The notes beneath the pieces were generated by a model. That model did not search any database and had not been told where the DNA came from. It saw nothing but the letters and a program-made list of their open reading frames with translations. Shown in pieces: positions 18,155-27,602 of a stretch of 64,000 nt of DNA (positions are counted from its first letter, which is position 1; each line of letters begins with the position of its first letter). The stretch is from Bartonella sp. DB5-6. Lineage in GTDB: Bacteria; Pseudomonadota; Alphaproteobacteria; Rhizobiales; Rhizobiaceae. The DNA is taken from NCBI RefSeq assembly GCF_000278115.1, contig NZ_JH725114.1, positions 251,409 to 315,408 on the forward strand, given 5' to 3'. The position numbers and the translations under genes were made by a program.

Positions 18155-18892
18155 TTAGATCATTGCCATCCCACCATTGATGTGTAGTGTTTGTCCTGTC
18201 ATATATGCTGCCTCATCACTCGCTAAATAAACAGCAGCGAAAGCTATTTCTTGTCCCGTCCCCATACGCTTCATTGGAATCGCAGCCATAATGGTCTCTT
18301 TTTGTTTTTCGTTAAGTTTGTCGGTCATTGCAGACTTAATAAATCCCGGAGCAATACAATTAACAGTAATATTTCGTGAGGCAATTTCTTGCGCCAATGC
18401 TTTAGAAAAGCCTATTAAACCAGCTTTTGCAGCACAATAGTTGGTTTGCCCAGGGTTTCCAACAACTCCAACAATAGATGTTATGTTAATAACCCTCCCA
18501 TAGCGACGTCGCATCATAGAATGTATCAATTCACGTGTTAAAGTAGAAGCAGCTGTTAGATTAACCGCTAAGACATCATCCCAGTCTTGATCTGGCATAC
18601 GTACAAAAAGACCATCACGGGTGATTCCAGCATTGTTAACTAAAATATCAACACCACCCATCTCCTTTTCTGCTGCTTCAGCTAACTGCTTAATAGATTT
18701 ACGCTCAGAAAGATTAGCTGGAAATACAAAAACATCTTGTCCTAGATCTGCGGCCACTTTTTTAAGCTTGTCTTCACGTGTTCCATGGAGCCCAACAATT
18801 GCTCCTTGCGCATGGAAACACCGCGCAATCGCCTCACCAATTCCTCCAGATGCTCCCGTCACAAGGGCTTTACGACCTGTTAATTTAAACAT
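18155..18892 (-). CDS. fabG: 3-oxoacyl-[ACP] reductase
   Basis: 245 residues of the classical short-chain dehydrogenase family: cofactor motif TGASGGIGEAIA (12-23), NNAG (86-89), catalytic Ser139 and the YxxxK motif Y152-K156 (NYCAAKAG). The C-terminus with YMTGQTLHINGGMAMI is typical of FabG. It reduces beta-ketoacyl-ACP with NADPH in the elongation cycle. It follows fabD by 18 bases, so the two form one unit, and precedes acpP. Confidence 0.95.
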   Translation of the reverse strand: MFKLTGRKALVTGASGGIGEAIARCFHAQGAIVGLHGTREDKLKKVAADLGQDVFVFPANLSERKSIKQLAEAAEKEMGGVDILVNNAGITRDGLFVRMPDQDWDDVLAVNLTAASTLTRELIHSMMRRRYGRVINITSIVGVVGNPGQTNYCAAKAGLIGFSKALAQEIASRNITVNCIAPGFIKSAMTDKLNEKQKETIMAAIPMKRMGTGQEIAFAAVYLASDEAAYMTGQTLHINGGMAMI

Positions 18893-18910
18893 TTTTTAGA
18901 CTCCTTACGA

Positions 18911-19855
18911 TTAAACACCAAGCACCTGTAGTGCTGCTTCTATTTCTTCAGCTGTCCCAATTGTTAATCCCTTTATGTCTTTGTTAATACGACGCGCTAA
19001 ACCTGTTAATACTTTTCCAGAACCAACTTCAAAAAGCGTATCAACCCCATTAGCACCAATCCACTGTATTGTTTCACGCCACCGCACTCTCCCTGTGACT
19101 TGTTGAACAAGAAGCATAACAATGCGCTCTGGATCGCTTTCTGGTGCAACAGAAACATTAGCAACAAGAGGAACAACAGGAATCGTTCTACTAACAGTCA
19201 AAAGTGCATTCTTCATGGCATCCGCAGCAGGCTGCATTAAAGTCGAATGGAAAGGTGCAGAAACTGGAAGAAGAAGTGCACGCTTAGCACCTTTTTGGGA
19301 CGCAATCTCTACCGCTATCTTAACTGCTTTTGTTTCACCTGAAATAACAATTTGCCCACCACCATTATCATTAGCGATTTGGCATCGTCCTTCTTCAGAA
19401 ACAGTTTTGCAAATTTCTTCCACATCTTGCTCATCCAAACCAATAAGTGCTGCCATAGAGCCTTCACCAACAGCAACAGCAGCTTGCATAGCATTTCCAC
19501 GAATACGCAAGAGTCTTGCCGTATCAGTAAGACTAAACATACCAGCAGCGCAAAGAGCCGAATATTCTCCTAAAGAATGACCCGCAACAAATTTTATCTT
19601 TTCTTTTATATTAAGCCCCAATTGTTCCATCACACGAATAACAGCCATGGATACAGCCATTAATGCTGGTTGTGCATTTGCTGTTAACGTCAAAATATCT
19701 TCTGGCCCTTCAAAAATGATATCTGATAATTTCTCTCCTAGGGCATCATCGACTTCTTCAAAAACCATCCGCGCTGCAACAAATTGCTCTGTAAGTACTT
19801 TGCCTATACCAACACGCTGACTCCCCTGCCCTGGAAAAGTAAAAGCTGCCACCAT
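18911..19855 (-). CDS. fabD: Malonyl-CoA:ACP transacylase
   Basis: 314 residues from the ATG at 19855, which has AGGAG eight bases upstream; the in-frame TTG one codon earlier is not needed. The N-terminal FTFPGQGSQ and the nucleophile elbow GHSLGEYSAL (catalytic Ser94) are diagnostic, and the His in SAPFHSTLM completes the dyad. It loads malonate from CoA onto ACP. First gene of fabD-fabG-acpP-fabF. Confidence 0.95.
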   Translation of the reverse strand: MVAAFTFPGQGSQRVGIGKVLTEQFVAARMVFEEVDDALGEKLSDIIFEGPEDILTLTANAQPALMAVSMAVIRVMEQLGLNIKEKIKFVAGHSLGEYSALCAAGMFSLTDTARLLRIRGNAMQAAVAVGEGSMAALIGLDEQDVEEICKTVSEEGRCQIANDNGGGQIVISGETKAVKIAVEIASQKGAKRALLLPVSAPFHSTLMQPAADAMKNALLTVSRTIPVVPLVANVSVAPESDPERIVMLLVQQVTGRVRWRETIQWIGANGVDTLFEVGSGKVLTGLARRINKDIKGLTIGTAEEIEAALQVLGV

Positions 19856-19931
19856 CAAACGACTCCTAAATTGTGCAATTAAATTATCTTCTTTTGATCT
19901 TATTCATAAGCACAAATCAAGATAAAGCGCC

Positions 19932-20522
19932 TTATTTTGAATAAATATCTTTCTTAAAGTTATATTTTAATGGCGGTATTTGATATAAAAACTTAGGGAA
20001 ATACGGTACTATAAACTGAATAACACCCCAACTTATGAAACTTCCTAAAATTACACCAGCTAAAATATCAAAAGGATAATGTACACCAACAAAGATACGC
20101 CCCCAACAGACCAAACATAAAAACACCGCTGCAAACTTAGAAGCAATTTTGTATCGATAAAAATAAAGATTCGCTATATAAGATGCAATAGTTATGGCGT
20201 GATTGCTAGGAAAAGAAGCTGTTGCACGGTGCTTAATCAGGGGTGTAGTCAAACCCGCAGCAAATGGGCGTGGATGAAAATAAATAAGAGAAATAAGATA
20301 ACCTATAAAAAGAGACACACAAATGCTTACGCAGATGCTTAATGCTATGCGCCGCGGTTCTATAGTTCCACCGGAAAACCACAACACACAAAGATGTAGA
20401 GGGATAACATAAATCAAAAACTTTGCACAAAAAATACTAAATGCAACTAAAACCGACCATGATTGATGATTGCCGGCGAGCATTTGAAAAAGTGCAACAT
20501 CAATTCGGTTTAAAAAATTCAT
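19932..20522 (-). CDS. PAP2-family membrane phosphatase (probable undecaprenyl-diphosphatase or lipid phosphatase)
   Basis: 196 residues, about six membrane segments. The three PAP2 phosphatase motifs are present: FHPRPF (motif 1, reduced), ASFPSNHAIT (motif 2) and GRIFVGVHYPFDILAG (motif 3, with the catalytic His and Asp). Such enzymes remove phosphate from undecaprenyl diphosphate or other lipid phosphates at the periplasmic face; the exact substrate is open. The ATG at 20522 (MNFLNRIDV) has AAGGAGAG just upstream. It lies upstream of the fab cluster on the same strand, 76 bases from fabD. Confidence 0.8.
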   Translation of the reverse strand: MNFLNRIDVALFQMLAGNHQSWSVLVAFSIFCAKFLIYVIPLHLCVLWFSGGTIEPRRIALSICVSICVSLFIGYLISLIYFHPRPFAAGLTTPLIKHRATASFPSNHAITIASYIANLYFYRYKIASKFAAVFLCLVCWGRIFVGVHYPFDILAGVILGSFISWGVIQFIVPYFPKFLYQIPPLKYNFKKDIYSK

Positions 20523-20602
20523 TCTTCTCTCCTTCATGTTTGTAGCTTTACAGCTTTGTATCTATTGTAAATAGTATGAAACGTACAAAAATATATCGAG
20601 AT

Positions 20603-20872
20603 TTGATAAATTAATTTTTTATACGCATAAACTTGCTATTTTTAAAGATAAGCTGTAAATGTCAAACGTTCGTTATCGGCACTTTAGCTGGAGGTTGGAC
20701 GGAGGGCTGGGAAATAACCAGTAGGAGATGCAATGTTTCCGACCTCCTGTGTCTCCGCTCTCGGATGTCTCAAATTGTAAACGCGTCCTTTCTTCTTTGG
20801 ATTTCCAGAAAAGACAAGTCGCAGAGGCTTTGCGCTAAAACCGATAAAGTTTAATTGAAGAAAGGCAAAACA
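20603..20872 (+). promoter_or_regulatory. Promoter region and structured 5' leader of rpsF
   Basis: A possible promoter (TTGATA at 20603-20608, 17-base spacer, CATAAA at 20626-20631) is followed by a folded, GC-richer leader. An outer 10-bp stem pairs 20690-20699 (GGAGGTTGGA) with 20738-20747 (TCCGACCTCC, one G-U), enclosing an inner CTGG-GAAATAA-CCAG hairpin (20707-20721). S6:S18 complexes bind 5' UTR structures of rpsF operons in other bacteria, so an autoregulatory leader is likely by analogy. Short reading frames in this interval are not gene-like. Confidence 0.5.
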
Positions 20873-21280
20873 ATGGCTCTTTATGAACATATGTTCCTTG
20901 CCCGACAAGATATTGCACCGCAGCAAATTGATGAACTTTTGAATGTCTACAAAGGTGTCATCGAAGCGCACGGTGGAAAAGTTGGGCGTGTAGAAAATTG
21001 GGGACTTCGCTCCCTTGCATATCGTATTCGCAAAAACCGTAAAGCTTATTATATACTGGTTAATATCGATGCACCAGCCGCAGCGATTGCTGAAGTTGAA
21101 CGTCAAATGCGCATTAATGAAGATATTTTGCGTTACATGACCATTCGCGTAGAAAAGCACGAACAAGAGAAGTCTGCTATGTTCTCACGCTTTGATCGTA
21201 ATGACCACATTGGTCAAGATGAACAACGCCCTCGCTTCTCGCGCCGTCAACGTGAAGATGTCATAGAAGGAGTAGAATGA
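20873..21280 (+). CDS. rpsF: 30S ribosomal protein S6
   Basis: 135 residues starting [14 protein letters not shown], the normal S6 N-terminus; the ATG at 20873 has GAAGAAAGG upstream, so the TTG-initiated reading 18 bases earlier is rejected. Core motifs [19 protein letters not shown] and [12 protein letters not shown] are typical. The C-terminal tail after residue 105 is long, charged and Arg-rich, as in alphaproteobacteria. S6 binds 16S rRNA with S18, encoded by the next gene, which overlaps by four bases (ATGA). Confidence 0.97.
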   Translation: MALYEHMFLARQDIAPQQIDELLNVYKGVIEAHGGKVGRVENWGLRSLAYRIRKNRKAYYILVNIDAPAAAIAEVERQMRINEDILRYMTIRVEKHEQEKSAMFSRFDRNDHIGQDEQRPRFSRRQREDVIEGVE

Positions 21281-21528
21281 TGAATGATACTAATCAAAGT
21301 GCAACACGTCGTCCCTTTCATCGTCGTCGCAAAACATGTCCGTTTTCAAATGCTAATGCTCCCAAAATTGATTATAAAGATGTTAAATTATTACAGCGTT
21401 ATATTTCAGAACGTGGAAAAATTGTTCCTTCACGGATTACGGCTGTCAGCCAGAAAAAACAGCGTGAATTGGCTAATGCTATTAAACGTGCTCGTTTTTT
21501 AGGCTTGCTTCCCTACGTTATAAGGTGA
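21277..21528 (+). CDS. rpsR: 30S ribosomal protein S18
   Basis: 83 residues, basic, with [20 protein letters not shown] and [20 protein letters not shown], the family core. It forms a heterodimer with S6 on the 30S platform. The start overlaps the rpsF stop by four bases, implying equal production of the two partners. Downstream, 152 bases with two hairpins separate it from the DUF2232 gene. Confidence 0.97.
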   Translation: MMNDTNQSATRRPFHRRRKTCPFSNANAPKIDYKDVKLLQRYISERGKIVPSRITAVSQKKQRELANAIKRARFLGLLPYVIR

Positions 21529-21635
21529 GCTATTAGACGCTATGCAGCCGTGGAATCTCTAGCTGCTTTTCTTGTGTAGTTCAAAAAACATAGCTGATTA
21601 CAGGCTATCCGAAGATATGTAAAATACCAAAAGTT

Positions 21636-21653
21636 GGGGCATCGTGGTGCCCC
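21636..21653 (+). promoter_or_regulatory. Hairpin in the rpsR-DUF2232 spacer
   Basis: Perfect 6-bp stem GGGGCA / TGCCCC with a six-base loop, 28 bases before the next ATG; no T-run follows, so it is not a terminator. A weaker stem GCAGC/GCTGC followed by TTTTC lies just upstream (about 21546-21567). Possible mRNA processing or partial attenuation inside the operon. Confidence 0.3.
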
Positions 21654-21680
21654 TAACTGCAGAAGGCAGGACAGCAATCA

Positions 21681-22661
21681 ATGAAAGACTTTCGTGTTTA
21701 TAAAATAACGTCCGGTATTTTGGCGGGACTGTTTGCTGTTGTGATAGGAATGGCAATCATCAGCGTCGCGAATATCGCTCCCTATTTTTCTCTTCTTCTT
21801 GGGTGTTTTCTTTCATTCCCAATTTTCATTGTTGCGTTCGGTCAAGGGACATTAGCTAGTCTTGTTGCCTTAATAAGCGCCACCGCTGTTCTGGTCATAA
21901 CTACTAATGTCTACGTTGCTCTTAGCTTTATGCTATTATTTTTCCTTCCCGCTGTTTATGCTTCTTGGCTCCTTGGGCTTGCACGACCAGCGCAAAAGGA
22001 AAATGCACTGATATGGTATCCATTATCATCGGTTATTCTCCATTTAACTAACTTTATCGCTCTTATAGCAACCTTCATTGGGCTTTATGTCCAAAGCCGC
22101 CCATCCCTACCCCTCATTACAAAAAAAATTACTGCAAACATAGCACAAGCTATGCAAAAGTCCCAGTCTCTAAAAGAAACCGATATACTCACTTTTAATG
22201 AGTTTCTAATGACGCATGCAGCAACTTTGACAGCTATTGCTTTGACGATTTATAGTTTAATTTTTCTCATTGGTAATCTTTATTTTTCGATGATAACAGC
22301 ACAACATATGAAGTGGTTAAAAAGACCTCGTGATGATTGGAGCAAAACTCTTCGCCTTCCAATTTCTGGAATTGTTATTTTCATTGTTGTTTGTATAGCA
22401 TCAATGACTGAATTTAGTGCGACTGTTAATCTAAGTACCCGTGTCTTTAGCACTGCATATACTGTCATCATATCAATCAGTGGTTTAGCATATCTCCATG
22501 ATATTACAAAAGGAATCAACGGCAGGATTATTATCCTCTCTCTTGTTTATATTGCCATTTTAACTGTTGTTTTTGCTCCACCCATTTCTTTCATGATGCT
22601 TTTAATGGGCATTTGGGCTGCTATTCAATACAATTTTCAATTACGAAAAAAACTTCACTAA
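21681..22661 (+). CDS. DUF2232 family membrane protein
   Basis: 326 residues with seven to eight hydrophobic segments. The position between rpsR and rplI and the start [20 protein letters not shown] match the alphaproteobacterial DUF2232 proteins found at this locus. Function unknown in the family. Its SD (GGCAGGAC) is adequate and it precedes rplI by 25 bases, so it is cotranscribed with ribosomal-protein genes. Confidence 0.8.
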   Translation: MKDFRVYKITSGILAGLFAVVIGMAIISVANIAPYFSLLLGCFLSFPIFIVAFGQGTLASLVALISATAVLVITTNVYVALSFMLLFFLPAVYASWLLGLARPAQKENALIWYPLSSVILHLTNFIALIATFIGLYVQSRPSLPLITKKITANIAQAMQKSQSLKETDILTFNEFLMTHAATLTAIALTIYSLIFLIGNLYFSMITAQHMKWLKRPRDDWSKTLRLPISGIVIFIVVCIASMTEFSATVNLSTRVFSTAYTVIISISGLAYLHDITKGINGRIIILSLVYIAILTVVFAPPISFMMLLMGIWAAIQYNFQLRKKLH

Positions 22662-22686
22662 ATTTATTTATTCGAAAGGAAAAACT

Positions 22687-23283
22687 ATGGATATTATTCT
22701 ACTCGAGCGTATTCCTCGTCTTGGTCAAATGGGTGATATTGTCTCAGTTAAGGATGGTTATGCACGTAACTTTCTCTTGCCTCAAGGTAAAGCTTTACGC
22801 GCGAATGAAGCTAATAAAAAACATTTTGAAATACAACGCTCTCAACTTGAAGCACGTAACCTTGAACGCAAAAGTGAAGCACAAAAAATTGCTGAAAAAC
22901 TTGATAATAAATCATTTATTGCCATTCGTTCAGCTGGTGAAACAGGGCAACTTTACGGTTCTGTCTCAACACGTGATATTTCTGAAATTATAACTGTTGA
23001 AGGGTTTTCTATTGGAAGGAATCAGGTTGAACTTAACCATCCAATAAAAACTATCGGTCTTCATACTATTACTCTTACCCTACACCCTGAAGTTCAAGTT
23101 TCCGTAATCATTAACGTTGCACGTTCAGTCAATGAAGCACAACGCCAAGCAGAAGGTGAAACTCTAATTTCTGCTGAAAAAATGTATGATATTCCGGAGG
23201 AACCCTTAACAGGCAGTCAGGAAGAGCCGTCGACAGAAGAAATGAATGACAACGATGTAAATAATGTGAAAGAAGAAGTTTAA
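22687..23283 (+). CDS. rplI: 50S ribosomal protein L9
   Basis: 198 residues. The N-terminal domain [19 protein letters not shown] with [16 protein letters not shown] is the L9 signature, followed by the connecting helix and the C-terminal RNA-binding domain ([15 protein letters not shown]). The tail beyond residue 150 is an acidic extension common in alphaproteobacteria ([15 protein letters not shown]). SD GAAAGGAAAAACT. A strong palindromic terminator begins 61 bases after the stop and closes the rpsF operon. Confidence 0.96.
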   Translation: MDIILLERIPRLGQMGDIVSVKDGYARNFLLPQGKALRANEANKKHFEIQRSQLEARNLERKSEAQKIAEKLDNKSFIAIRSAGETGQLYGSVSTRDISEIITVEGFSIGRNQVELNHPIKTIGLHTITLTLHPEVQVSVIINVARSVNEAQRQAEGETLISAEKMYDIPEEPLTGSQEEPSTEEMNDNDVNNVKEEV

Positions 23284-23929
23284 TTTCTCTTCCCCCTGTC
23301 TTTATTGTATTTTTTATTTTTCTACTGTTTAACATATTAGCATGTTATAAAACCCTTAGCTTTAAAAGCTAAGGGTTTTATAATTCATCCTAAACAATGA
23401 ATTTGTATGGAAGAGGCAGTCCTTAGTATATTATATAATAGCGTAAAAAACAAAAAGCTATCAATGAGGCACTAGAAAACTCTTTCATACGTTATTTGTC
23501 CAAAAAAGAAGTAAAAAACTTAAGATTCGGCATTAAGGAAATAAGCTTAGTATGGATGATATTTTTTTACATCCTTACATTATCTAAAATAATTCCAACC
23601 AAAAGAAAAGTAATCTTCCATGCTCCAATCGTGATAAGTCCATGAAATGTTAAAATATTAGAAATACAGTCTCACACTTTGAGAACGCTGAAAACGTAAT
23701 TTTGAAAATTTACTCAACACTCTCTAAACTTTTTAAGTTACAAAATATAAAGGAATATTTACATACAAGTGGTACATATATTGTTAGTAAGTGATTGAAG
23801 CTCAGAATTTTAAAAAAATGAACGTGTGATTTTAATTTAAAACGAAGATGTGTAATCCTATTCTTTAATGTACAACACTCAATTTATTATTTAGATAGCC
23901 AAACGCAAAATCTTAGTGGAAAAAACGTT
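23284..23929. other. Gene-free stretch between rplI and dnaB
   Basis: 646 AT-rich bases. Apart from the palindromic terminator near its left end I see no gene, RNA or repeat. It must contain the dnaB promoter, but no convincing -35/-10 pair stands out. Confidence 0.5.
23345..23383. terminator. Bidirectional Rho-independent terminator after rplI
   Basis: A perfect 19-bp inverted repeat around one central A at 23364; arms 23345-23363 and 23365-23383 with the core CCCTTAGCTTT / AAAGCTAAGGG flanked by A- and T-rich ends. Because the arms end in AAAA and TTTT it works as a terminator on either strand; here it ends the rpsF-rpsR-DUF2232-rplI transcript. Confidence 0.9.
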
Positions 23930-25420
23930 ATGGAAAAAAAAAGCGTTGTCAATTTCAGCTCTTCACAAAAGGAAGATCCTCCTTCATTCCAACAACTCCC
24001 GCATAATATTGAGGCTGAACAAGCATTGCTTGGAGCAATCCTCATTAACAATGACGCACTTGATCGCGTTTCAGATTTCTTAAAACCAGAACATTTTTTT
24101 GAACCTTTACATCAAAAAATCTACGACGTTTTGTCTTATATTATCAAAAACGGGAGGCTAGCAGAACCTCGTACTATTAAGTCCTTCATTCCAGCTGAAG
24201 AAAAGGTTGGAGATATCACCGTGTACAATTATGTTGTGCGTTTAGCCACAGAAGCGGTGACAATCATTAATTCTGAAGACTACGGACGGGTCATCTATGA
24301 TCTTTTTATCCGACGCTCTTTGATTAATCTTGGAACTCAAGTTGTCAATATAGCCTTTAATGCTCCTATAGAGCTTACGCCATCCCAACAAATTGAAACT
24401 ATTGAACAGAATTTGTTTGAATTAGCAGAAAAGGGGAAGTATGGGGGGGGGTTTGAAAATTTCAATGAGGCTATCAAAAAAGCCGTTGACATGGCAAGTG
24501 CTGCCCAAAAGCGTTCTTCGCGGTTATCAGGGATAGCCACCCATATTAAGATGCTTGATGAAAAAATGGGAGGGCTACAACCATCTGACTTAATTATTCT
24601 TGCTGGACGCCCTGGTATGGGAAAAACTTCACTTGCTACTAATATTGCCTTTAATATTGCTAATGCTTGCAATCGTGATGCTAAAATACAAGAAAATGAG
24701 GGAGGAATTGTGGGATTTTTCTCGCTGGAAATGTCAACAGAACAGCTTGCAACCCGTATTATTTCAGAACAAACAGAAGTCTCTTCCTCTGATATCAGGC
24801 GTGGTAATATTTCAGAAGAACAATTTTCAAAAATAATCCGTGCAATGAATCGCTTACAAAAAGCACAGCTCTATATAGACCAAACAGGTGGTATATCAAT
24901 TACACAATTAGCTGCTCGTGCACGTCGTCTCAAGCGGCAACATGGTTTGGATGTCTTAATTATTGACTATATCCAGTTAATGACAAGCCATTCAAAGCGT
25001 TCATCAGAAAATCGTGTTCAAGAGATTACAGAAATTACTACAGGGTTAAAAGCATTAGCTAAAGAACTAAATATTCCTATTATTGCGCTTTCACAGCTTT
25101 CGCGCCAAGTTGAAAATCGAACAGATAAACGACCACAGCTCTCAGATTTGCGAGAATCTGGTTCAATTGAGCAAGATGCCGACATCGTTCTTTTTGTCTA
25201 TCGTGAAGAATATTACCTCAAAAATGAAGAACCTAAAGAGGGTAGCCCTGAACATATGAAATGGCAAGACGCAATGGACAAAGCTTTTGGAAAAGCTGAT
25301 GTTATTGTAGCAAAACAACGCCATGGACCAACAGGAACTGTGCATCTTGCTTTTCAGTCTGATTTCACGCGTTTCAGCGATTTGGCAGAAAGTAATTATC
25401 TTCCAGAACAAATTGGGTAA
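23930..25420 (+). CDS. dnaB: Replicative DNA helicase
   Basis: 496 residues. The N-terminal primase-interaction domain starts PHNIEAEQALLGAIL (24-38), then the RecA-like ATPase with Walker A GRPGMGKT (226-233), Walker B VLIIDYIQLM and the switch region IALSQLSRQVENR. The C-terminus QRHGPTGTVHLAFQ is standard. It unwinds DNA ahead of the replication fork, loaded by DnaA/DnaC-type factors. A run of nine G at 24443-24451 encodes three glycines in the linker (172-174), an unusual tract in an AT-rich essential gene. radA starts only six bases after the stop; in related genomes alr usually sits between them. Confidence 0.96.
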   Translation: MEKKSVVNFSSSQKEDPPSFQQLPHNIEAEQALLGAILINNDALDRVSDFLKPEHFFEPLHQKIYDVLSYIIKNGRLAEPRTIKSFIPAEEKVGDITVYNYVVRLATEAVTIINSEDYGRVIYDLFIRRSLINLGTQVVNIAFNAPIELTPSQQIETIEQNLFELAEKGKYGGGFENFNEAIKKAVDMASAAQKRSSRLSGIATHIKMLDEKMGGLQPSDLIILAGRPGMGKTSLATNIAFNIANACNRDAKIQENEGGIVGFFSLEMSTEQLATRIISEQTEVSSSDIRRGNISEEQFSKIIRAMNRLQKAQLYIDQTGGISITQLAARARRLKRQHGLDVLIIDYIQLMTSHSKRSSENRVQEITEITTGLKALAKELNIPIIALSQLSRQVENRTDKRPQLSDLRESGSIEQDADIVLFVYREEYYLKNEEPKEGSPEHMKWQDAMDKAFGKADVIVAKQRHGPTGTVHLAFQSDFTRFSDLAESNYLPEQIG

Positions 25421-25426
25421 GTCACT

Positions 25427-26803
25427 ATGGCACGCAACCGTATTCAATTTATCTGCCAAAATTGTGGAACCATTTATTCACGTTGGGCTGGAAAATGTAA
25501 TTCTTGTGGCGAATGGAATTCCCTTATTGAAGAAAATACGAATACTGGCATAGGCACTGGTCCTATGCAAAATGTCCGTAAGGGACGCATAGTTGCCCTT
25601 ACGTCTCTTTCTGTAGATCTTGAAGATGCTCCCCGTATCCATTCTGGCATTGCTGAACTTGATCGTGTCACCGGAGGAGGCTTTGTGCGTGGATCTGCAT
25701 TACTTGTTGGTGGCGACCCAGGTATTGGAAAGTCAACATTACTGACACAAACAGCAGCCGCCTTATCGCGAAAAGGACATCACGTCATCTATGTTTCAGG
25801 TGAAGAAGCTATCGCGCAAATCTGCCTTCGTGCACAAAGGCTTGGAGCAGCCAATACAGAAGTTAAACTCGCGGCTGAAACGAATGTTGAAGATATCCTT
25901 GCAACTTTAAGCGAACATAAAAAACTTGATATGGTTATTATAGATTCCATTCAGACTCTATGGTCAGATGCAGCTGATTCAGCACCAGGTACCGTCACAC
26001 AAGTACGCATTGGCGCTCAAGCAATGATCCGCTTTGCTAAAAAAACAGGAGCAGCTGTTGTTCTTGTCGGACACGTTACCAAAGATGGACAAATTGCTGG
26101 TCCTCGTGTTGTCGAGCATATGGTCGATGGTGTTCTCTATTTTGAGGGTGAAGGTGGACATCATTATCGAATCCTTAGAACTGTAAAAAATCGTTTCGGA
26201 CCAACAGATGAAATTGGTGTTTTTGAAATGTCCGATAAAGGATTACGGGAGGTAACCAATCCATCTGAATTGTTTTTGGGTGAACGAAATGAAAAAGCAC
26301 CAGGCGCTGCTGTTTTTGCAGGAATGGAAGGGACACGCCCAATACTAGTAGAAATTCAAGCACTTGTTGCTCCCTCTTCACTCGGAACACCACGACGTGC
26401 TGTTGTGGGATGGGATGGGAATCGCCTTTCAATGATTCTTGCTGTTCTAGAAGCCCATTGCAGTGTTCCCTTTGGACAACATGATGTTTATCTTAACGTT
26501 GCAGGTGGATATCGCATATCAGAGCCAGCAGCTGATTTAGCCGTTGCAGCAGCCTTGGTATCCTCTCTCGCAAATATTCCTCTCCCAACAGATTATGTCT
26601 ATTTTGGTGAAATCAGCCTTTCAGGAGCTATCCGCGCTGTTGCTCACTCAACACAGCGCATCAATGAAGCAAAAAAACTTGGCTTTCAGGGGGCTGTTCA
26701 TCCTACTACAACGACTAAAATAGTGAAATCACTAAATTTTCAACGAAAAACAATCTCCAATCTCCCTGAGCTTGTTGCCGCTATTAGCGCAGGTAAAAAA
26801 TAA
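25427..26803 (+). CDS. radA: DNA repair protein RadA
   Basis: 458 residues. An N-terminal C4 zinc finger (Cys10, 13, 24, 27) is followed by a RecA-like ATPase with Walker A GGDPGIGKST (95-104), the RadA-specific KNRFG motif (VKNRFGPTDEIG) and a C-terminal Lon-protease-like domain (VYLNVAGGYRISEPAADLA). RadA drives branch migration during recombinational repair. It starts six bases after dnaB and is followed by cvpA. Confidence 0.96.
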   Translation: MARNRIQFICQNCGTIYSRWAGKCNSCGEWNSLIEENTNTGIGTGPMQNVRKGRIVALTSLSVDLEDAPRIHSGIAELDRVTGGGFVRGSALLVGGDPGIGKSTLLTQTAAALSRKGHHVIYVSGEEAIAQICLRAQRLGAANTEVKLAAETNVEDILATLSEHKKLDMVIIDSIQTLWSDAADSAPGTVTQVRIGAQAMIRFAKKTGAAVVLVGHVTKDGQIAGPRVVEHMVDGVLYFEGEGGHHYRILRTVKNRFGPTDEIGVFEMSDKGLREVTNPSELFLGERNEKAPGAAVFAGMEGTRPILVEIQALVAPSSLGTPRRAVVGWDGNRLSMILAVLEAHCSVPFGQHDVYLNVAGGYRISEPAADLAVAAALVSSLANIPLPTDYVYFGEISLSGAIRAVAHSTQRINEAKKLGFQGAVHPTTTTKIVKSLNFQRKTISNLPELVAAISAGKK

Positions 26804-26944
26804 TCTACACCACACACATGATAATATAGAAAAAATTTTACAAAATACAAAAGATCTTTGCTATAAGAATAGAAAACAGCATAACAAGAAATGCATTTAT
26901 ATATAACTTAAAAGAACACAACTTTATGTATAAGGAACAAACAA

Positions 26945-27487
26945 ATGGTCATAACAATCCTTGATGGAATTGTCGTAGCTGTCATCCTGTTGTCCGCGTT
27001 TCTCGCTATGCTCCGAGGATTTTCGCGCGAAGTGCTCTCTTTGGTTTCTTGGGCAATCGCAGCTGTTGCTACACTGTTTTTATTCAAGCCTGTCTTGCCC
27101 TTCTTTGAGCAATATCTCTCTAATAAAATGATTGCGTTGATCACAACACTGGTCACAATTTTTATTATTATTCTCATTATTACTTCAATCATCACAATGA
27201 AGATCTCTGATTTTATTATTGATAGTCGAATTGGCATCCTAGACCGTACTATCGGTTTTGTTTTTGGAGCACTCCGCGGTTTATTTATCATGGTCATCGG
27301 CATGTTACTTATTAATGCGCTTATTAAACCTGAGAACCAAACTCATTGGTTAAAAAGTGCAACAACAAAACCTATCTTAGATTCATTAGGACAAAAAGTT
27401 TGGAAAATGCTTCCCAAAGATCTCGATATTGTTCTCGAAAAGGCAGATTTTTTTTTTAAAAGAGACGATACGAATATGCACAAATAA
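26945..27487 (+). CDS. cvpA: CvpA family membrane protein
   Basis: 180 residues with four membrane segments; the N-terminal ILDGIVVAVILLSAFLAMLRGFSREVLSL (cited from LDGIVVAV to GFSREVLSL) and IGFVFGALRGLFIMV are typical of CvpA, known in E. coli as needed for colicin V production and linked to envelope homeostasis. The order cvpA-purF is conserved in many proteobacteria. A T10 run (27448-27457) encodes FFF near the C-terminus. The gap to purF is 115 bases. Confidence 0.85.
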   Translation: MVITILDGIVVAVILLSAFLAMLRGFSREVLSLVSWAIAAVATLFLFKPVLPFFEQYLSNKMIALITTLVTIFIIILIITSIITMKISDFIIDSRIGILDRTIGFVFGALRGLFIMVIGMLLINALIKPENQTHWLKSATTKPILDSLGQKVWKMLPKDLDIVLEKADFFFKRDDTNMHK

Positions 27488-27602
27488 ACACTCTCATTAA
27501 GGGGTGATTTGGCAAAATGGGGAGTAGTTCGTTATAGACAAAAAGTTTCAAATAATATGGGAAGTATGATATAACTATCCTGTATATCACAACTGAAAGA
27601 AT

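Noticed and set aside
20633..20854. 73-codon plus frame in the rpsF leader
   Set aside because: It covers the structured leader, has no family resemblance and no good ribosome binding site.
26908..27303. 131-codon minus frame opposite cvpA
   Set aside because: Low-complexity Ile/Arg/Thr-rich shadow of the cvpA membrane helices with no start signal.
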